This document shows positions 1 through 7,193 of a stretch of 17,616 nucleotides of DNA, piece by piece. The stretch comes from Candidatus Latescibacterota bacterium (lineage in GTDB: Bacteria > Latescibacterota > UBA2968 > GCA-2709665). Location: positions 1-17,616 of the forward strand of contig JASLMQ010001021.1 of NCBI GenBank assembly GCA_030746455.1, read 5' to 3'. The position numbers were made by a program, and so were the translations under genes. The number at the start of each line of letters is the position of its first letter. Positions within the stretch are counted from its first letter, which is position 1. The notes under the pieces were generated by a model that had not been told where the DNA came from, made no database searches, and saw nothing but the letters and a program-made list of their open reading frames with translations.

Positions 1-78
1 AACAGAGGCGCGATCAGGGGGACGAGCAAGATCCTGAGTGCGATGGTCGAAGCAAAGCTGTTGGAGCCAGCAACGGGT

Positions 79-280
79 GTCATCCCGGGTTTGTCACGGG
101 TCGAACTGAAGCACTACTCAAGTTATGCATTGATTTCATCCGGGACGGGATCTAACGCTCGATCAGAGATCTGCTGTGCAGTGGAACCGCTCCACAGGCC
201 ACTTGGCTGAGATGACACGTCTGTGCCAGAATGGCTGACTGCTGAGGGGGCACTGGATCCCGGATCCAGTCCGGGATGAC
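79..280. repeat. Inverted pair GTCATCCCGG / CCGGGATGAC
   Basis: GTCATCCCGG at 79-88 is the exact reverse complement of CCGGGATGAC at 271-280. The arms are 182 bases apart and the second adjoins the palindrome at 252-270. The pair may be two copies of one dispersed repeat in opposite orientation, or the ends of a small non-autonomous element. No target duplication was identified. Confidence 0.4.
252..270. repeat. 19-bp perfect palindrome of the GGATCCsGGATCC type
   Basis: ACTGGATCCCGGATCCAGT is a perfect palindrome around a central base. It is followed at once by CCGGGATGAC. This resembles the dispersed intergenic repeat seen in many GC-rich genomes, in which a GTCATCCCGG arm pairs with a CCGGGATGAC arm. 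Read as protein it gives the familiar spurious peptide VIPDWIRDP. Confidence 0.6.
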
Positions 281-475
281 AGGCCTGAGTGGCGGCGGCT
301 GGAGGGCCGGGCGAGGAGCCCCCCAGATGGCTCCATCCGAGGTCCGCCGTACCCGCTGCGTCTGCTGCGAGAAGGGAAAACATACTTCGGTGGTTCGCAG
401 GTTCATGGCGTAGAGAACGAGGGGAAGCCCAGGCTTGTGCGGCAGCGGGATGGATAGTTGCACGGCCAGAACCAG

Positions 476-509
476 ATCGGCCGTCTGTCGGTATCGACAG
501 ACGGCCGAT
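476..509 (-). terminator. Strong hairpin downstream of the minus-strand train
   Basis: ATCGGCCGTCTGTCG (476-490) pairs perfectly with CGACAGACGGCCGAT (495-509) around the loop GTAT, giving a 15-bp stem. It lies about 150 bases beyond the stop of the last minus-strand gene, so it may end that transcript. There is no T-run on either side, so it is not a textbook intrinsic terminator and could instead be a dispersed palindromic repeat or an mRNA-stabilising stem. Confidence 0.45.
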
Positions 510-657
510 TCGTTGGGCCCTGCTACTTACACCGATTCGAAACATCGGCAGCACCGTTGGCCGCCCCATTGGGGTGTTGATCCCATGGGCCACACCGGCG
601 GCCACGTTACATAGATTCTGTCCGACCCTCAATAGTTGATGAAAACAGAACAGGAGA

Positions 658-1782
658 CTACCAGTCGTTCAGCGAACCGTCCGGGCGCCTCAGGCGGGGG
701 GGTTCGGTGTCGTGAATGGGGCGGGCAGCGGCGGCCCGTTCGTCCAGGTCGATTCCGAGCCCCGGGTCTTCTGTGGGGACCAGGTAGCCGTCCTCGATTT
801 TGGGGGCGTTGAGAATGACGTCGTCGAGCCATTCGGGATGGGGATTGCATTCCTGCACTGCGCAGTTGGGGACGGCCGTGTTAAGGTGAAGCATGGCTGC
901 GGCGCTGACGGAGCTTGCGGTATAGTGGAGGGCGAGCTCCTGGTAGTGGACCTCGCCCATGGTGGCGATCTTCTTGCCTTCCGTGATGCCTCCCGAGTGA
1001 CAGATGTCGACCCGGAGGTAGTCGACGAGTTCCCCTTCGATGAGTTCCCGGAAGGCCCATTTGTGGGTGAGTTGCTCTCCGGTTCCCAGAGGGACGCTGG
1101 TGTGCTGGCGAAGGAGGGCGAAGGTGGCCGGGTTTTCCGACCGGATGGGGTCTTCCACAAACATCGGACGAAAGGGGGCGATGGCGTTGCACAGGCCGAT
1201 GGCCTGCGGCGGGGTCATGCGGGTGTGTACCTCAAAGATGACCTCGGGCTCATCGCCCACAGCGTTTCGGAGGGCCTCGAAGTGGGCGACGGACTGGCGC
1301 GTCATGGCCGAGGCGTCGAAGATGCCGTCCTTGCCGCTTGTCGGTGAAATGCGCAGGACTTTGCACCCTCCGTCCAGGAGCTGCTGCGCCCGGTCGACCA
1401 GCTCTTCCGGTGTTCTGCCTCCCACGTGCCGGTAGGTGAGAACCCGGTCCCGGCACTTTCCGCCCAGCAGGCGGTAAAGGGGCACGCCGAGGGCTCTGGC
1501 ATTGAGATCCCACAAGGCGATGTCGACGCCGGCCAGGGCGCTCTGGAGGACCGGACCGCCGCGCCAGAAGGTGCCCCGGAAGATATCCTGCCAGATGTGT
1601 TCGATCCGGGTGGCATCCTGGCCGGTGAGGACGGGTTTCAGGTGGGCGGTCAGAACTTCCACAATGGCTTGGTTCCGGCCGCTCAAGGAGGCCTCGCCAA
1701 TGCCGTGGATTCCCCCGTCGGTTTCGAGTTTGACAAAGACCCAGTTGTGAACCGGGAAAACTTTCAGATCGGTGATCTTCAT
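658..1782 (-). CDS. Enolase-superfamily sugar-acid dehydratase (ManD/RspA-like)
   Basis: A 374-residue protein of the mandelate racemase/muconate lactonizing enzyme family. Such enzymes abstract the alpha proton of a sugar acid using a Mg ion and eliminate water to give a 2-keto-3-deoxy acid. The N-terminal capping domain covers about residues 1-115 and the barrel follows. Candidate metal ligands are E184 (in FEVHTR), E210 (FVEDP) and E236 (GTGEQ). H186, two residues after the first ligand, and H286 (LHYTASS) match the catalytic histidines of the ManD/galactonate-dehydratase group. Near the C terminus, PNCAVQECNPHPEW resembles the ManD/RspA tail. ATG at 1782 is chosen over an in-frame ATG at 1806 because GGAGGA (1791-1796) sits 8 bases upstream. 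Its ATG overlaps the stop of the upstream kinase by 4 nt. The substrate is not determinable; D-mannonate, D-gluconate or a related hexonate is plausible. Confidence 0.9.
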   Translation of the reverse strand: MKITDLKVFPVHNWVFVKLETDGGIHGIGEASLSGRNQAIVEVLTAHLKPVLTGQDATRIEHIWQDIFRGTFWRGGPVLQSALAGVDIALWDLNARALGVPLYRLLGGKCRDRVLTYRHVGGRTPEELVDRAQQLLDGGCKVLRISPTSGKDGIFDASAMTRQSVAHFEALRNAVGDEPEVIFEVHTRMTPPQAIGLCNAIAPFRPMFVEDPIRSENPATFALLRQHTSVPLGTGEQLTHKWAFRELIEGELVDYLRVDICHSGGITEGKKIATMGEVHYQELALHYTASSVSAAAMLHLNTAVPNCAVQECNPHPEWLDDVILNAPKIEDGYLVPTEDPGLGIDLDERAAAARPIHDTEPPRLRRPDGSLNDW

Positions 1783-2534
1783 GTCGATTCTCCTCCGCGA
1801 GCGCATTCTAGATTCTTCCGCTTGTCGTTGGCGAGTTCTGTCAAATGTCCATGCTCCGCATCTGATATCTGGATGTCTCCCCAGTCAATGATGCCGGTCA
1901 GCTTCCCGGTTCGGGGATCGTGGTATATGTGTTTGGACCAGAGATCGTAGTGGGCGAGAACAGGTGAGAAATCGTGGTTGATCTCTTCACTTCTTCGAAT
2001 CCAACCTTGGAATACGTCTCGCGCTCTGCGATCCAAATCCTTCCAATGCTTCCTCAAGAGCTTCCTCGCCATCGAGCGATTGCCAGGCGATTTATCCCCC
2101 TGTCTTACGCCCAGCTTTCGCACCGGTTCAAGCGGAGTCTTGTGCAAGGCGCTGAGAAAGCGGCCCAGTCTCCTTGCTTCTGAATGCCGTCTTGCTTTCG
2201 ACAGCCTCTGGAAGCGCCAGGGTGAAAGACGTGTTCCGGGAATAGTCCTGTAGCCGGCGAAATCGTTCGACGACTTTGGCACGTATGCGTAGTCGGGTAT
2301 CGGTATTCCACTCAGCCGCGGCCGGATGAGATCGAGGACTGCCCGCTCCCGCGCAAAATTCGTGTCCTCATCCTCCAGGTCGTTTTCGAACCGGAATGCG
2401 ACGCCATTGTCCAGCAGAAACATCACGTGATCCGGGCGGCTGTGTGTCTGAACCCTTCTGTACGTCGACCACTTGAGACGCGGGAACTCATCCTTGATTC
2501 TCTGCAGATACCACTGCGTCTTCTCTGGTTTCAT
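1779..2534 (-). CDS. Aminoglycoside-phosphotransferase-fold kinase, shortened C terminus
   Basis: A 251-residue protein of the APH/choline-kinase fold, which transfers phosphate from ATP to a small hydroxylated molecule. The core motifs are present: HYDLWSKH (H195, catalytic-loop D197, and H202 where many members have Asn) and IIDWGD (metal-binding D217). The layout recalls APH(2'')-type proteins, but the substrate is unknown and a resistance role cannot be claimed. Family members usually continue roughly 50 or more residues past IDxGD; here only 34 follow and the end (ECARGGEST) looks unrelated, so the C-terminal helices are probably lost. Its stop (TGA, 1781-1779) overlaps the next ATG. Base composition is lower in GC than the flanks (1981-2040 is 29/60 G+C versus 42/60 at 3301-3360). 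It begins 49 bases after an attC-like site, which suggests a captured cassette gene. No strong Shine-Dalgarno is seen. Confidence 0.75.
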   Translation of the reverse strand: MKPEKTQWYLQRIKDEFPRLKWSTYRRVQTHSRPDHVMFLLDNGVAFRFENDLEDEDTNFARERAVLDLIRPRLSGIPIPDYAYVPKSSNDFAGYRTIPGTRLSPWRFQRLSKARRHSEARRLGRFLSALHKTPLEPVRKLGVRQGDKSPGNRSMARKLLRKHWKDLDRRARDVFQGWIRRSEEINHDFSPVLAHYDLWSKHIYHDPRTGKLTGIIDWGDIQISDAEHGHLTELANDKRKNLECARGGEST

Positions 2535-2582
2535 CTGGACTGCTCCAGGTGACTGCCGGATCCAAGAAGCTTGTTGGTTTCC

Positions 2583-2657
2583 GCTAACGGTCTGGCCACT
2601 TGCGAACCCGCCATAGGCGGGTTGCCGTCAGGCCGAAGCGCAAGTGGTCCTGTTAGC
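2583..2657 (-). other. attC-like integron recombination site
   Basis: A 75-base imperfect palindrome. The outer arms GCTAAC (2583-2588) and GTTAGC (2652-2657) resemble R boxes. CCACTTGCG (2596-2604) pairs with CGCAAGTGG (2639-2647) like L boxes. An inner stem AACCCGCC/GGCGGGTT (2605-2612 and 2616-2623) closes on ATA. One arm carries an extra unpaired segment (2624-2638), and the outer spacers are unequal (7 and 4 bases); such asymmetry is typical of attC sites. On the minus strand the preceding frame stops with TAA inside GCTAAC and the kinase starts 49 bases after the other end, the usual arrangement of cassette genes around attC. No integrase gene is in the window. The alternative is a dispersed palindromic repeat. 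Confidence 0.5.
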
Positions 2658-2904
2658 AGCCGGTGCTTCGGTTCTTTGCCTCAAAAAGCCTTTCCATCAC
2701 TTCCAAGCATTCACTCCAATGATCCCAGAATCTTTCGTGGACTTCTAGGATCCAAAGACCTTCGTAGTCTTTCAGATGAGGTATCGCGTCGGAATAGGGG
2801 ACCCTGCCCCATCCAGGTGGCAGATGGAGGTCGGTCTCACCATACATGATTCGAACGGGAAGGGCATTCGACTGCCGCTCTACTCCACGATTTGACCTCT
2901 GTGC
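2653..2904 (-). pseudogene. 3' remnant of a sugar phosphate isomerase/epimerase
   Basis: An 84-codon open frame bounded upstream by TAG at 2907-2905. From about codon 20 it reads LPVRIMYGETDLHLPPGWG and then DYEGLWILEVHERF. This matches the last strand-helix units of xylose-isomerase-like TIM-barrel proteins (AP endonuclease 2 family), where D-x-H and PPG-x-G precede a Y-x-G-x-x-x-x-E segment. About 200 N-terminal residues of the expected barrel are missing. The first ATG (2847) lies inside the domain and has no Shine-Dalgarno, so this is a decayed gene end. Its TAA (2655-2653) falls inside the attC-like site. The bases between its upstream stop and the GHL6 stop (2908-2982) show nothing recognisable. 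Confidence 0.6.
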
Positions 2905-2982
2905 CTACTCTGTGGTGAGGCCTTACGATCCCGCTGCCGGGAAGGACCTTGGGATAACAGCCTGGCAAGGTCGATCATTCAA

Positions 2983-5241
2983 TCAGAACTCAGCGGCAAT
3001 CATCGCGTACTGTCCGATGTTCGTTAATGTGGTTTCCAGGTGGTTTCCGTCGAACGTGACCTCCAGGTCATCTCCCGTGCAAACTTCCCACACGCGACGA
3101 GGAGTGCCCCGCTCCGTGAGCCGCCAGCGCAGGTTCACTTCGGGTATCGTGGTCACATAGTCGAACTGTGGGCTGAAGCGCGGCCAGATCCCCGGCAGAT
3201 GCTCGACGCGCTCGCCGGTGTGATTGATCAGAAACAATACTTGGCTTCCCGGTTTCTCATTCGGAATCATCACGAGTTGATTCGGACCGTCGGTCATCAG
3301 AGGCCGGCCCTCCGGGTAGAGCCAATCCACCACGGCGCCCAGAAGATCGCGGACCACCAGCAGGCGATATTCGAAATGAAGCTCCTCCACCGGCGCGGCC
3401 AGATAGACGACGCGCCCCTTGCCGACCGTCCGGCAGGTGACGGCGGGACACAAAGCGTCGTCCTCGCGCCCGCCGAAGACGATGTTTGCCACCACGTCGG
3501 TTCCAGGCCGCGCTTGGACGAACTCGAACCGATTGAGCGGCCACAGCTCATGCGAGCACCCCTCGGCCAGCCATTGACCCGGAACGCAGCGGCCGTACGT
3601 GTCGAACGTCCCGGCGGCCCAGAGGTGTTGTTCGTAATCAGCGAATTGGTCGGGGTTCGGGTCCACGCGGTCCACGCCCAGTAGGTCCGCCAAAGCGAAG
3701 TTGTCGCGCATCTCCTCGGGCTCGGCACCGTACAGGCTCGTCCGGTAGGTCGCCAGGAGCCGTCCGCCCGCCTTCACATATTCCGTGATGCCCTCGACTT
3801 CCTCCCGCGTGAGATGGCCGACGTTGGGCAGAAACAGAACGGGATACCTCGCCAACGCCGCTCGATCGGAGAGAACCCGCTCCTCGATCACCGATGTCGG
3901 CAAATGGTTGGCCAGCATGGTCGAGAAGGCCCCGCGACGGCAGGATTGCTGCGGGGGCGTGCGCACGAGACAGCCCGCCTCGGCGGGCGGGGCCTCGAGC
4001 TCCCCCGGACGGTCGGCGAGATCCTGCTTGAACTGGCCGATGACGTCGTGAGGACGATCGCGCATCACCAGGGGCTCGGAGCGGAACCGCAGCCGCTCGA
4101 GCATCTCATACGCCCGCACCGGCAAAACAAACGGAATAGCAACAAACGGTGACGGGTGTAGATCTTCGAAGAGTGATTCATTCGTCTCCAGGATCTCGAG
4201 GAGCTCCGCCAGCTCACGATTGGCTTTGTGGGGAGGCGACAGCCAAAGGTTCACGCCGCACGCCACCAGGACGCCCCCTCCGGAAGCAAAGCTGGCTGCC
4301 GCCTCCTCGACGAGTTCCATGCCGAAGCACTGCGTCCGCGACCAGCCCGTCAAGGCGCCGACGTATTGCCACATGGCCCAACCCGCCGACTCGGCCAGAC
4401 TGGCCGCCTCGAGCCGATGAAGGAAGTCGCCCCCGGCCTCGTAGAGGAATCCATCGTGTACCTCCACGATCCGGCGTTCGGGCCAGTCGCCCACACCCAG
4501 GCCGTGCGTCAGCACCGGGATGTCCTTCTTCTTTCGCGTTGCGGCGGCGAATTCGAGAAAGACATCGCCGACGATCCTGCCGTACTGCAGGCTCCACTCT
4601 TCAAGCATCTCCTGATCTTCCCGAGACAGGCTGTGCGGATCGGGTGCATATGGCATTGGGCAGCCGAACTGCCTCTCGAACTTCTCGAGGCAATAGTCGC
4701 AGTAGCACAGGGGCGACTGCGGGGTGTGGTGCGAATGGTAAGGACAGGCAGAATCGGTGTAGATCGCGTCGACGTCGTGGTCCACCACTTGCGCGATGAA
4801 AGCGCAGATGGCCTCTCGGTACGGTGTGTTGAAGCAGACGTGCCGGTGAAATCCGCCGCCGTGGTGCCTCAGGACAGGAGCGTCGCCTTCGGGGCTGGGG
4901 CGGTACATCCACTCCGGATGATGGATCAGCATGTTGTCTTCGGGAATAATGTGCCCCACGGGAATGTACCCGATGACGCGCACGTCCCGCGCATGGGCCT
5001 CGGTGATAGTCTCGGCGAGCAGGTCGCGCTCACCTAATTTAGGGTGCGGGGGAAAGAACTCATTGGGGAAGACCGCCCATTTGCCCGCGCTGCCAAACCA
5101 GATGGCGTTGGCGTGGTATTTCCGCACGACATCGACGAGTTGCTTCGCGTCAAAGTCGATGTCGGGCCAGAAGGGCGGGTGGTATTGCTCTATCTGAAAG
5201 GTGCGCGCCCGCCGTACCCACTCGTGACTTGACTTGATCAT
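2983..5241 (-). CDS. GHL6-type glycoside hydrolase with beta-galactosidase-trimerisation-like domain
   Basis: A 752-residue protein, probably cytoplasmic because no signal peptide is visible. Residues about 12-340 form a TIM-barrel-like domain of the hypothetical glycosyl hydrolase 6 type: FQIEQYHPPFWPD, NAIWFGSAGKWAVFPN, VIGYIPVGH. AIYTDSACP carries D163 and FLYEAGGDF carries E268, which are my candidate catalytic acids by position only. A C-x-C-x2-C cluster (C179, C181, C184) follows D163 and may bind metal. Residues about 465-525 (YPVLFLPNVGHLTREEVE, YVKAGGRLLATY) resemble the glutamine-amidotransferase-like trimerisation domain of GH42 enzymes; the tail looks beta-rich. The start at 5241 is chosen over 5322 because GGAGG (5250-5254) lies 8 bases upstream and the domain begins soon after. 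The substrate is unknown; a galactoside or fucoside is possible. Confidence 0.8.
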   Translation of the reverse strand: MIKSSHEWVRRARTFQIEQYHPPFWPDIDFDAKQLVDVVRKYHANAIWFGSAGKWAVFPNEFFPPHPKLGERDLLAETITEAHARDVRVIGYIPVGHIIPEDNMLIHHPEWMYRPSPEGDAPVLRHHGGGFHRHVCFNTPYREAICAFIAQVVDHDVDAIYTDSACPYHSHHTPQSPLCYCDYCLEKFERQFGCPMPYAPDPHSLSREDQEMLEEWSLQYGRIVGDVFLEFAAATRKKKDIPVLTHGLGVGDWPERRIVEVHDGFLYEAGGDFLHRLEAASLAESAGWAMWQYVGALTGWSRTQCFGMELVEEAAASFASGGGVLVACGVNLWLSPPHKANRELAELLEILETNESLFEDLHPSPFVAIPFVLPVRAYEMLERLRFRSEPLVMRDRPHDVIGQFKQDLADRPGELEAPPAEAGCLVRTPPQQSCRRGAFSTMLANHLPTSVIEERVLSDRAALARYPVLFLPNVGHLTREEVEGITEYVKAGGRLLATYRTSLYGAEPEEMRDNFALADLLGVDRVDPNPDQFADYEQHLWAAGTFDTYGRCVPGQWLAEGCSHELWPLNRFEFVQARPGTDVVANIVFGGREDDALCPAVTCRTVGKGRVVYLAAPVEELHFEYRLLVVRDLLGAVVDWLYPEGRPLMTDGPNQLVMIPNEKPGSQVLFLINHTGERVEHLPGIWPRFSPQFDYVTTIPEVNLRWRLTERGTPRRVWEVCTGDDLEVTFDGNHLETTLTNIGQYAMIAAEF

Positions 5242-5572
5242 AGCGATGACCTCCAAAGTCGGTACTGTCTTTCTTTTCTCGGTACCCGTGGAGAATGCCG
5301 AGAACGGCCTTCCATGATTCACGGCCGCTCATCATGATCGAGAAGCCGAGAAATATTAGGCTGAACCCCAGCCAGCAGCAGCCCAAGCTCGGCTGTCGCC
5401 GCCAGCTCAGGATCGTCCCGAGCAGCAGGAGCAAAGTCAGAGAATGGACGAAGAACGCTCTGGTTGCCGGCGGAAGGTCCGCTCCCACGTCTTACCCGAG
5501 GACCTCAACGATGGGAAGCAGGAGTGCAGGTAACGCCGCAACCAGAGCAGCACGGAGGTCATTCGCGGTCAT
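5150..5572 (-). pseudogene. Small membrane-protein frame interrupted by in-frame TAA
   Basis: ATG at 5572 opens a 26-codon frame (MTANDLRAALVAALPALLLP...) that ends at TAA 5494-5492. The same frame resumes at GTG 5488 and runs 112 codons to 5150. The two parts together would give three hydrophobic segments: ALVAALPALLLPIVEVL, FFVHSLTLLLLLGTIL and CCWLGFSLIFLGFSIMM. The frame sits 37 bases after the DUF3604 stop and overlaps the GHL6 start by 92 bases; the part after HGYREKKDS is probably out of the original frame. I do not recognise the family. It may be a decayed three-helix protein, two short proteins, or chance hydrophobic translation of spacer. The rest of the 5242-5609 spacer shows only the GHL6 ribosome binding site. 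Confidence 0.35.
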
Positions 5573-5609
5573 TTGGCCGTTTCCTGAGGAGGCTCGGGTT
5601 CGTGTCCAC

Positions 5610-7061
5610 CTATTCCACCCAGACGGGACTCGACCAGGCCATCTCCCCATCCTCGCGCGTGAGACGGGCGTAGTAGTGCGCCGGTTTCGTGAGAAGGCTG
5701 GGATCCTCGAACTCCGCTTCCACGATCCTCTCGTTCGGTTCGTCGAGTATGATGTCCTCGCCGTTGCGGACGATTTCCACTCTGGCAAAGGGCACTTCGC
5801 TGGCAGCAGCAACTGAGATCTTTCTCGGACCGGTGTGCGCAATCTCGCTCCCCATACACGCGCCATCGACGCTGAAGCGCAGGTAGGTCCGAACGTTGGT
5901 CGTGGCAAAGGTCCTGCGTTCCATCAATGCCTGGAATATGGCAGGCCGCGTGAGCTCCGTTGCCCACACCCCCATGATGCCCTGGCGCCACAGGTTGCGA
6001 TAGCCTTCGGGCTTCTGCTGCAGGGTATGCATCTCGTCACCCGGCCGTCCATCGTGGATGTCACCGCCGCCAACAAGACCCATCCTGTACCCGAGCGATA
6101 GCGCATCCTGAACGTGGCGTCCGTCCTTCTCGCCCTGCAGGTTCCGAATCGGGCGCGGGTTGCCTCTGGCTGCCGGCCGCTCGCTGTTGCCCCAGGTGGA
6201 GTAGATTTCCACCAATCTTTCCGCCTCCGGGTCGTGGCCTTCCTCCCACGTCACCCCCATGACCACGTTCGCTGAATGGTGCGGGACGAGAAGCGCGCCG
6301 TGGTCCCGCGCCAGCTTGTGAAGCTCCTTGAGATTTCCCAGAACCGGATCGTCCGCACGCGCGATCGGGCCTCGGTCGCCCGGGTAGTAGAGGTTTCTGT
6401 GGCCCGGGTCGTGCTTGGTCCACTCAAAGCCCACCAGGGTGGCAAAGCGTCCAGGCTCGTTGAAGTCGTTCGTCACGTCCGTGAAGTAGTCCCACTGTCT
6501 GTCGGTCAAGCACTCCGAGTGGTCGGCAAGGCCGAAGATATCGAGAAAGGCCTCGTCGCGCGCGAACGTGTAGAGCTCCTCAGGACTGCGTAGCCCATCG
6601 CTGAAGTAGGTCTGCGAGTGGAGATCCCCCCAGAAGAGCCTCTCCTCCACCGGGCCGTTCGTGACACGTATTGGGTTGCTCGTGCACTCCAGGCCGCTGA
6701 GGGGATCGCGCACGGTGATGAACTTGAAGCCGGGGGAGGTGAACTTCAGGCTTCCGAATCTGCCCACCGGACGGTGCCTCTCTTCTTCGGCAGCGGCGAA
6801 TCTCAACCGATCCGGACCCTCATGACCCTCTGAGGCCGATACGTCGAGGGTGCCCCGCCACCCGAGGGGGACGTTGTCCATGAAGTGGATACCCCGGTAG
6901 GAGAGGTTGAATATGCTCCCCACGGGGTCGGCGCCCCGGCTGATGGCGCACTTCCTCGGGGCGCACACCACCTTGACGCCGATGCTGAAGGCCTCACCTA
7001 CGGCTATTACTGAGGGCGCGACTACGTGAAGGCCCGTGATCGGCGCATCGGATGTCTGCAT
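5610..7061 (-). CDS. DUF3604 family protein (PHP-like metallohydrolase)
   Basis: A 483-residue protein. Residues about 1-135 look like a beta-sandwich lead-in (HVVAPSVIAVGEAFSIGVK). The DUF3604 domain starts at RLFWGDLHSQTYFSDG (D146, H148). Likely metal ligands continue with D180/H181 (LADHSE), E213 (GFEW), H261/H262 (LVPHHSAN), E285 and D334/H336 (GGGDIHDGR), a pattern like that of PHP-domain hydrolases. The family has no settled reaction; phosphoester or other hydrolysis is inferred from the ligand set. Of two ATGs, 7061 is preferred to 7070 because AGGGGAG (7071-7077) is 9 bases from 7061 but abuts 7070. No signal peptide is seen. It lies between the PL6 lyase and the GHL6 hydrolase, suggesting work on the same substrate. 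Confidence 0.85.
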   Translation of the reverse strand: MQTSDAPITGLHVVAPSVIAVGEAFSIGVKVVCAPRKCAISRGADPVGSIFNLSYRGIHFMDNVPLGWRGTLDVSASEGHEGPDRLRFAAAEEERHRPVGRFGSLKFTSPGFKFITVRDPLSGLECTSNPIRVTNGPVEERLFWGDLHSQTYFSDGLRSPEELYTFARDEAFLDIFGLADHSECLTDRQWDYFTDVTNDFNEPGRFATLVGFEWTKHDPGHRNLYYPGDRGPIARADDPVLGNLKELHKLARDHGALLVPHHSANVVMGVTWEEGHDPEAERLVEIYSTWGNSERPAARGNPRPIRNLQGEKDGRHVQDALSLGYRMGLVGGGDIHDGRPGDEMHTLQQKPEGYRNLWRQGIMGVWATELTRPAIFQALMERRTFATTNVRTYLRFSVDGACMGSEIAHTGPRKISVAAASEVPFARVEIVRNGEDIILDEPNERIVEAEFEDPSLLTKPAHYYARLTREDGEMAWSSPVWVE

Positions 7062-7101
7062 GGGATCCATCTCCCCTATGGCTGCCCTGATCGGTGTACG
7101 T

Positions 7102-7158
7102 GGCTTCGGCCCAGCGCTGTCGGTCGGGCTTCACGGCGGTCTCGAAGGCCTCGATGGA
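7102..7158 (-). pseudogene. Remnant of a third alpha/beta hydrolase paralogue
   Basis: Bases 7105-7158 match 11224-11277, inside the 359-residue hydrolase gene, at 48 of 54 positions without gaps. Translated on the minus strand this gives SIEAFETAVKPDRQRWAEA beside SIEAFETSVEPNRQRWAET in the intact gene. The similarity stops on both sides and no start or hydrolase core follows. It lies in the 132-base spacer between the PL6 stop and the DUF3604 start, so a paralogue was probably once here and was deleted, or the segment was copied in. Confidence 0.65.
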
Positions 7159-7193
7159 AACAACCCGAAATGGTGGCGGCAGGCGCAATGCGT

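Larger units (their letters stand above)
1..657. other. Gene-poor left edge with palindromic repeats
   Basis: No convincing gene is seen in these 657 bases. Plus frame 1 is open from the window edge to a TGA at 208-210 (about 69 codons, containing ILSAMVEAKLLEP). This could be the tail of a gene lying to the left, perhaps a winged helix, but I cannot assign it and the last third reads like non-coding sequence. The remaining open frames on both strands are rich in Arg, Pro and Ser and run through palindromic repeats. The stretch holds a 19-bp palindrome at 252-270, inverted GTCATCCCGG copies, and a strong 15-bp hairpin at 476-509. Confidence 0.5.

Noticed and set aside
123..639. Several 70-170 codon frames on both strands at the left edge
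   Set aside because: They run through palindromic repeats and produce repeat-derived peptides such as VIPDWIRDP and HPGLDPGSS; none resembles a known protein.
1779..2534. Antibiotic-resistance gene
   Set aside because: The fold and catalytic Asp are present but the C terminus is shortened, the substrate pocket cannot be judged, and many APH-fold kinases act on other molecules.
4228..5037. Plus-strand open frame of 269 codons
   Set aside because: Antisense to the GHL6 barrel domain; no motif and no ribosome binding site that decides in its favour.
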